Below are positions 6,135 through 10,000 of a DNA stretch of 10,000 nt, one piece after another. Made by a program: the position numbers and the translations under genes. This DNA is from Candidatus Hydrogenedens sp. (GTDB lineage Bacteria; Hydrogenedentota; Hydrogenedentia; Hydrogenedentales; Hydrogenedentaceae), in NCBI GenBank assembly GCA_020216745.1, contig JAIWNQ010000039.1, forward strand, positions 1 to 10,000, written 5' to 3'. Within the stretch, counting starts at the first letter, position 1; each line of letters starts with the position of its first letter. Below the pieces are notes generated by a model, which saw nothing but the letters and a program-made list of their open reading frames with translations, was not told where the DNA came from and did no database searches.

Positions 6135-8048
6135 TTATGTTGTTGCATCAGGAAACTTTGGTAAATTTTTTTCATAATCCCGATACTTTGGTGGCAAACC
6201 TTCATATACATCAAATTCTAACCAACGATATTTTCCTTCCAACAATTTATCACCGACTTTCCTATACATATAGTTGTGATTTTTCTTAACTGCCTTGAAA
6301 TTATTTTCTATTCTTTGGCGCGCATTCTTGCAGAACAAATCAGCCAAATCTTGTGGCGAATCATCATTAGGATTTTTATTCATTAAATACTCAGCATAAG
6401 ACAAACAGGAAGCCATTACAAAAAGGTCAACACCAATATCCACATAATTCCCTAAAATTAATTGCTCATTCTCTAATTTCGGACCATACTTAGCCATTGT
6501 ATGGAAAATGCTACGAGCGAGTTTCTTGCATGTTTTCGCAGTATACTTCAAATGGTCTCTATTCGTAGGGTTCAATTTCTTCACATTGAAATTAATGGAT
6601 GTGGGTAACCATAACTTTGGATACCACTTCATATAAAATCCTATTGCCTTCAAAACAGCCTTTAACACACTTTGTCCTTTTTGTGGCTTCATAATTGGCA
6701 TTACTAAACCGAAGTGAGTGTCCAAAGCCTCACGAGCCATGATTAGGTGCATAATTTCAGAAGAACCCTCAAAGATTCGACCAACACGCATATCACGCAT
6801 AACACGTTCAACAAAGAAAGGCCTTTCCCCACGATTATAAAGGGATTCTGCCATTTCATAACCTCTACCACCTAAGGTCTGAAGTAAATCGTCCATACCC
6901 TGCCAGCCAAATTCAGTTGCAAAATATTTTGCCGCAGCAGCTTCTAATCGTATATCTGCATTCTTCTTGTCCGCAAAGGAACATGTTATAAACACCATGG
7001 CTTGAGTAGCAAATGTATTTGCGGCGAAATTAGCGATTTTCTTAGCAATTTCTTGATGTTGTCCTATTGGTCTTCCCCACTGAACACGGTTCTTTGCCCA
7101 CCATTCCGCATCTTCAAGAAATCTCTTCGCTGCCCCGACACCTGCAGATGGCACACCTAAGCGACCTGTGTTTAATGTAGTAAGAGCAATCTTCAATCCC
7201 ATGCCAGGTTTACCAATAATATTCTCAGTAGGAACCTTCACATTATTAAATCTTAACATCCCATTGGACAGTCCTTTAAGACCCATAAATTTGCAACGAG
7301 TCACAACTTCGACACCTGGCCAGCTTGTTTCAACTATGAATGCTGTAATTTGAGGAATTTCTCTTCCGTTCTTAATCTTTGGGGGCGTCTTTGCCATTAC
7401 AACAATCACATCTGCATCTGGACCATTGGTCGTCCATAATTTCGTACCATTTAAAATATAGTATGAACCATCAGGGGATGGTGTTGCCGTCGTTTTCATC
7501 TGAGCTGGGTCTGAACCGACTTCTGGTTCCGTTAAAGCGAAGGCTGAAATTTCACCCTTTGCCACACGAGGCAAATACTTCTTTTTTTGTTCTTCCGTAC
7601 CAAACGTCCGAAGGGGTTCAGGAACACCAATACTCTGATGTGCAGACAACCATGTAATTGTACTTTGACAGTAACTCCCAATAAATGATAAAACACGGGC
7701 ATAATTTGTAACCGACAAGCCTAAACCACCATACTCTGGCTTTATTTTCATTCCAAATAAGCCCATCTCTTTCATCTTTTCCAACGCTTCTTTAGGATAG
7801 ACTCCTGTCTTATCTATCTCAATCGGGTCAACATACTTATCAAGAAGGTCCTTAATTTTTGCTATCAGTTCATCACCAATCTTCTTGTCTTCTTCCGATT
7901 GAGCAGGATAGGGATGTAGTAAATCCCAGCGAAAATTCCCACGAAACATCTCAGCAGTAAAGCTTGGGAATTTCCATTCTGTTTCTCGTGCCTCTTCGGC
8001 AAGTTCCATTGCTGCATCTTTTGCTTTTAAATCCTCTTTTGTAGCCAT
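6135..8048 (-). CDS. Acyl-CoA dehydrogenase, long form with C-terminal extension
   Basis: A 637-residue FAD enzyme that oxidises acyl-CoA to trans-2-enoyl-CoA and passes electrons to ETF, as in beta-oxidation. The N-terminal helical domain (about 40-165) includes GLFGMKIKPEYGGLGLS. The flavin/substrate signature ALTEPEVGSDPAQ surrounds E174, followed by LNGTKLWTTN. The C-terminal helical domain has RVQWGRPIGQHQ, then RIFEGSSEIMHLIMAREAL, where E427 aligns with the catalytic base of MCAD/VLCAD (E in YEGTSQI). A further ~190 residues follow, as in VLCAD/ACAD9-type proteins, whereas short-chain forms end near 380-400. ATG 8048 is chosen because GAGGG lies 8 bases upstream; the frame extends 26 codons further but with Ile/Leu/Tyr-rich, non-conserved sequence. 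It is transcribed convergently with the glycan block and has no visible metabolic partner here. Chain-length preference is unknown. Confidence 0.93.
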   Translation of the reverse strand: MATKEDLKAKDAAMELAEEARETEWKFPSFTAEMFRGNFRWDLLHPYPAQSEEDKKIGDELIAKIKDLLDKYVDPIEIDKTGVYPKEALEKMKEMGLFGMKIKPEYGGLGLSVTNYARVLSFIGSYCQSTITWLSAHQSIGVPEPLRTFGTEEQKKKYLPRVAKGEISAFALTEPEVGSDPAQMKTTATPSPDGSYYILNGTKLWTTNGPDADVIVVMAKTPPKIKNGREIPQITAFIVETSWPGVEVVTRCKFMGLKGLSNGMLRFNNVKVPTENIIGKPGMGLKIALTTLNTGRLGVPSAGVGAAKRFLEDAEWWAKNRVQWGRPIGQHQEIAKKIANFAANTFATQAMVFITCSFADKKNADIRLEAAAAKYFATEFGWQGMDDLLQTLGGRGYEMAESLYNRGERPFFVERVMRDMRVGRIFEGSSEIMHLIMAREALDTHFGLVMPIMKPQKGQSVLKAVLKAIGFYMKWYPKLWLPTSINFNVKKLNPTNRDHLKYTAKTCKKLARSIFHTMAKYGPKLENEQLILGNYVDIGVDLFVMASCLSYAEYLMNKNPNDDSPQDLADLFCKNARQRIENNFKAVKKNHNYMYRKVGDKLLEGKYRWLEFDVYEGLPPKYRDYEKNLPKFPDATT

Positions 8049-8056
8049 AGGTCTTA

Positions 8057-8061
8057 CCCTC
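8057..8061 (-). promoter_or_regulatory. Ribosome binding site GAGGG for the acyl-CoA dehydrogenase
   Basis: On the minus strand GAGGG precedes the ATG at 8048 by 8 bases. It overlaps an alternative ATG (8063-8061) that would add only MRVRP and has no Shine-Dalgarno site of its own. Confidence 0.6.
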
Positions 8062-8113
8062 ATCTTGGTTAAGATTTTCAATTGTTTTATATACTTAATG
8101 ATAAGTAAATAAT

Positions 8114-8143
8114 AATTTACCACCATTTATACACAATTGTCAA
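8114..8143 (-). promoter_or_regulatory. Candidate sigma-70 promoter for the acyl-CoA dehydrogenase
   Basis: A perfect -35 TTGACA (minus strand, 8143-8138) is followed 18 bases later by TAAATT (8119-8114), a 4/6 match to TATAAT. This would start transcription about 60 bases before the ATG at 8048. An ACAATTGT palindrome (8133-8140) overlaps the -35 and could be an operator, though a palindrome this short may be chance. Confidence 0.4.
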
Positions 8144-8610
8144 AATGAAATTCAACAAATCTCTGAATTATGAAAAACTCTATTCCCTCTTTTACCAACA
8201 AATCAAATGAAATAAAACACTTATAAAATAATTGCGTAATAATTTCTATGATTCATTATATACCTAAAAGAGACATAAAAACCTTTTCAAGATAGATTTT
8301 CCATTCTAACTTAATAATAAATTTCAGTAAAAATGATTCTTTTAATTTTTGCTATTTACCGAATTTAAAATAAACTATTTAACAAATTCACTTTGTTGTT
8401 TGATAAAAGATGCCCAATCTTACAAAAGACATTAAATATAATAGCTAAAAAAATCGTTCTATATAATGAATCTTTCAAAGAAGGTTTTAATAAAACCCAA
8501 AAGATGAATATAGGGTCAAATTTATGATAAAATTAATCGTCCTGTTGGACCTGAAAATTAAACATATCATGTCTTTCGACCATAAAATTAATTTAACCCA
8601 AAACAATCAG

Positions 8611-8616
8611 AAGGAG
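8611..8616 (+). promoter_or_regulatory. Ribosome binding site AAGGAG selecting the 8623 ATG
   Basis: AAGGAG sits 6 bases before ATG 8623 and selects it over the in-frame ATG at 8524, which lacks a Shine-Dalgarno site and would bury the signal peptide behind 33 polar residues. Confidence 0.8.
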
Positions 8617-8622
8617 TTAATT

Positions 8623-9318
8623 ATGAATTACTTTAAACTATCACTTGCAACCTTTATGTTTATGATGTTTAGCTTACTTCTCTTATCAAGCACATCTGCT
8701 ATGAGTGCAGATGCTACACCACCAGCGGGCAAGGTTGAATTAAAAATTGAACTCCCTGAACCTTTCTTTGGTGGCACTCCTATTGACTACTATAGCCCTA
8801 ATCTTGAACCTGAAGACTACAAAGATCGTCCCCCTTATTATGTTCCCGAAGGTTGCAAACTTGCATCCAAAGATAAACCTGTAACCAGCAGTGTTCCTCC
8901 TACTCGTGGACAACTAAAACAAATTACAGATGGCGACAAAGATTATGGTAAAAAGAGTGTGGTTGAACTTCCTGCTGGACTTCAATGGGTTCAAATCGAC
9001 CTCGAAAAAGAACATACAATCTATGCGATTGTTGTCTGGCATTTCCATGAAGGAAAACGCGTTTACAAAGATTTCATCGTAACAGTTGGTAATGACCCTG
9101 AATTCAAAGATGGAGGAAAACAAGTTTACAATAATGATTATGACAACTCTTCTGGATTAGGTATTGGAAAAGATAAAGAATATATTGAGAATAATAAAGG
9201 CAGACTTATTGGTATTGATGATGGTGTAAAAGGCAGATATGTTCGCCTTTATAGCAATGGCAACTCTTACAATGATATGAATCATTATATTGAAGTTGAA
9301 ATTTACGGAAAAGAATAA
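8623..9318 (+). CDS. Secreted small protein with discoidin (F5/8 type C)-like domain
   Basis: A 231-residue exported protein. The signal peptide spans residues 1 to ~28: a hydrophobic run rich in Phe, Met and Leu, then SSTSAMSA, with likely cleavage before DATPP. A Pro/Tyr-rich linker follows (DYKDRPPYYVPEGC). Residues ~85-230 look like a galactose-binding-like beta sandwich: KQITDGDKDYG (the 'DGD' entry typical of discoidin domains), WVQIDLEKEHTIYAIVVWHF around W122, then KDFIVTVGNDPEF, and the closing GRYVRLYSNGN...NHYIEVEIYG. These domains bind sugars or other ligands and often require calcium near the DGD loop. There is no catalytic domain, so it probably binds carbohydrate in the periplasm or on the cell surface. 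It is transcribed alone, flanked by a long leader region and a strong terminator. The ligand is unknown. Confidence 0.8.
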   Translation: MNYFKLSLATFMFMMFSLLLLSSTSAMSADATPPAGKVELKIELPEPFFGGTPIDYYSPNLEPEDYKDRPPYYVPEGCKLASKDKPVTSSVPPTRGQLKQITDGDKDYGKKSVVELPAGLQWVQIDLEKEHTIYAIVVWHFHEGKRVYKDFIVTVGNDPEFKDGGKQVYNNDYDNSSGLGIGKDKEYIENNKGRLIGIDDGVKGRYVRLYSNGNSYNDMNHYIEVEIYGKE

Positions 9319-9336
9319 TCTATTCTTCGAAGATAT

Positions 9337-9373
9337 GTGCCACTTTTACTTTTGTAAAAGTGGCACTTTTTTT
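9337..9373 (+). terminator. Intrinsic (Rho-independent) terminator
   Basis: GTGCCACTTTTAC, loop TTTT, exact complement GTAAAAGTGGCAC, then seven T's at 9367-9373. The perfect 13-bp stem and U-tract begin 18 bases after the stop of the discoidin-like gene, separating it from the following membrane-protein gene. Confidence 0.95.
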
Positions 9374-9387
9374 ATCTGACTACAAAT

Positions 9388-9416
9388 TTGCCTTTTTATT
9401 TATAAGTGTCCATAAT
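9388..9416 (+). promoter_or_regulatory. Candidate sigma-70 promoter for the membrane glycosyltransferase-like gene
   Basis: TTGCCT at 9388-9393 (4/6) and CATAAT at 9411-9416 (5/6) are 17 bases apart, just after the terminator of the preceding gene. Transcription would start near 9423, leaving a leader of about 18 bases before the ATG at 9441. Confidence 0.45.
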
Positions 9417-9440
9417 TAAATAAAAACTAAAAATAAATCC

Positions 9441-10000
9441 ATGGATAAAAAAATTTTACTAAATACACTGTTCGTTATTATCTATCTTCTATTTTTAACT
9501 GTTATTATCTTAACACGTTTGCAGGGAATCTCGCTCCGCCCGATGCATTGTGACGAAGCGAATCAAGCTTACAAAGCAGGAATATTATTAGAAAAAGGTA
9601 TTTACAAATACGACCCTTACGAACATCACGGACCACTCTTATATTTTTCTACCCTTCCTGTCTTTTATCTTTATAAAGTACATCAGTTTAAGGATACAAA
9701 TGAGGCAATGTTCCGTATAGTCCCCTTATTATTTAGTATCCTTCTTTTTCTACCTCTATTTTTTATTAAAAAATACATCGGTACTATTGCTTTTTTAGTG
9801 TCTTCCCTCTTTCTTGCCATATCTCATGCCTTTTTCTTCTATAGTAGATATTATATCCATGAAATTCTCTTTGTTTTATTTGCTACTTTATTCATTTTCT
9901 CTGTCTGGGCTTATATTAATAAGCCCAAAATATCAACTATAGTGTTTACTGCACTTTTTTTATCTCTTGCTTTTGCGACGAAAGAAACAACTGTTGTCAT
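9441..10000 (+). CDS. Polytopic GT-C/ArnT-like protein of the Agl23 (TIGR03663) type, 3' end outside the window
   Basis: 186 codons are visible and the frame is open at the right edge. A short Lys-rich N-terminus leads into a first membrane helix (residues ~6-25). A conserved periplasmic loop then holds PMHCDEANQAY (D38, E39), YDPYEHHGPLLYFS (HHGP 62-65) and NEAMFRIVPLLF. Further membrane segments lie at ~92-108, ~113-131, ~141-157 and ~165-180, with FYSRYYIHE (133-141) and AFATKET (178-183) between or beside them. The (D/H)-x-D-E loop, the HGP motif, the SRYY.xE motif and the TKE motif match my memory of the TIGR03663/Agl23 family. These are dolichyl-phosphomannose-protein mannosyltransferase-like GT-C proteins expected to use polyprenyl-phosphate sugars at the outer face of the membrane. 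No Shine-Dalgarno site precedes the ATG. An ALG5-like synthase lies upstream in the window and could supply the donor, which is inference. Confidence 0.8.
   Translation, partial: MDKKILLNTLFVIIYLLFLTVIILTRLQGISLRPMHCDEANQAYKAGILLEKGIYKYDPYEHHGPLLYFSTLPVFYLYKVHQFKDTNEAMFRIVPLLFSILLFLPLFFIKKYIGTIAFLVSSLFLAISHAFFFYSRYYIHEILFVLFATLFIFSVWAYINKPKISTIVFTALFLSLAFATKETTVV

Larger units (their letters stand above)
8049..8622. other. Divergent non-coding region, about 570 bp, very AT-rich
   Basis: No frame longer than about 35 codons with a ribosome site is visible on either strand between the divergent acyl-CoA dehydrogenase and the discoidin-like gene. It holds the (-) promoter at 8114-8143 and two perfect TATAAT boxes on the (+) strand (8437-8442 and 8462-8467), neither with a good -35 at 16-18 bases. 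It also holds a 15-base palindrome GGTTTTA-A-TAAAACC at 8483-8497, placed downstream of both boxes like an operator. A small GTCC-TGTT-GGAC stem lies at 8539-8550. No tRNA, riboswitch or repeat array is recognised. A long 5' leader or a small RNA on the (+) side is possible but not shown. Confidence 0.5.

Noticed and set aside
8049..8126. 26-residue N-terminal extension of the acyl-CoA dehydrogenase
   Set aside because: The sequence is low in complexity and non-conserved, it covers the predicted promoter's -10 box and leader, and a ribosome site supports the ATG at 8048.
8527..8592. Direct repeat of ATAAAATTAAT at 8527-8537 and 8582-8592
   Set aside because: It is eleven bases made only of A and T in very AT-rich DNA; chance is sufficient.
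8524..8622. 33-residue extension of the discoidin-like protein
   Set aside because: It would place polar residues before a clear signal peptide, and the ribosome site at 8611-8616 supports the ATG at 8623.
1..10000. CRISPR array, tRNA, rRNA, insertion sequence or toxin-antitoxin module
   Set aside because: On reading both strands I saw no regularly spaced repeats, no cloverleaf with a conserved T-loop, no transposase motifs and no paired small genes of that kind.

Overview
The window is AT-rich throughout and bacterial in style: compact genes, clear Shine-Dalgarno sites, intrinsic-terminator hairpins and TTG starts. A secreted DUF1080 (3-keto-disaccharide hydrolase-like) protein, a secreted discoidin-like protein and an Agl23/TIGR03663-type membrane protein together suggest an uncultivated bacterium of the Planctomycetota/Hydrogenedentota sort. 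The low GC would fit a Candidatus Hydrogenedens-like lineage. That placement is inference from gene families and base composition only.

Bases 1-4039 hold a co-directional (+) glycan assembly block. It contains the 3' part of a GT2-type glycosyltransferase, two tandem paralogous GT-B (GT4-type) glycosyltransferases that share a four-cysteine cluster with identical spacing, and a short protein that overlaps the second paralog by 4 bp and looks like only the N-terminal half of a GT-B enzyme. Tight spacing suggests one transcript that builds a surface polysaccharide or glycoprotein glycan.

Bases 4178-6044 hold a secreted two-domain DUF1080 protein and an ALG5/DPM1-like GT2 that probably makes a polyprenyl-phosphate sugar. 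This section ends at a strong hairpin (6064-6093) placed between convergent genes.

Bases 6135-8048 (- strand) encode a 637-residue acyl-CoA dehydrogenase with a VLCAD/ACAD9-like C-terminal extension. Its role is metabolically unrelated to the glycan genes. A non-coding, very AT-rich divergent intergenic region of about 570 bp follows.

Bases 8623-9318 encode a small exported protein with a discoidin (F5/8 type C)-like fold, ending at a textbook intrinsic terminator (9337-9373). The last gene (9441 to the window edge) is a polytopic GT-C/ArnT-like protein of the Agl23 type. It has a good promoter and no Shine-Dalgarno site. The ALG5-like enzyme and the GT-C protein could supply and use lipid-linked sugars in the same glycosylation pathway, but this is inferred only from family and proximity.

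I do not see a clearly new defence or mobile system. The most unusual items are the duplicated four-cysteine glycosyltransferases, a perfect A AAA AAA slippery heptamer directly before a stop at the start of the second one, and the orphan half-glycosyltransferase.
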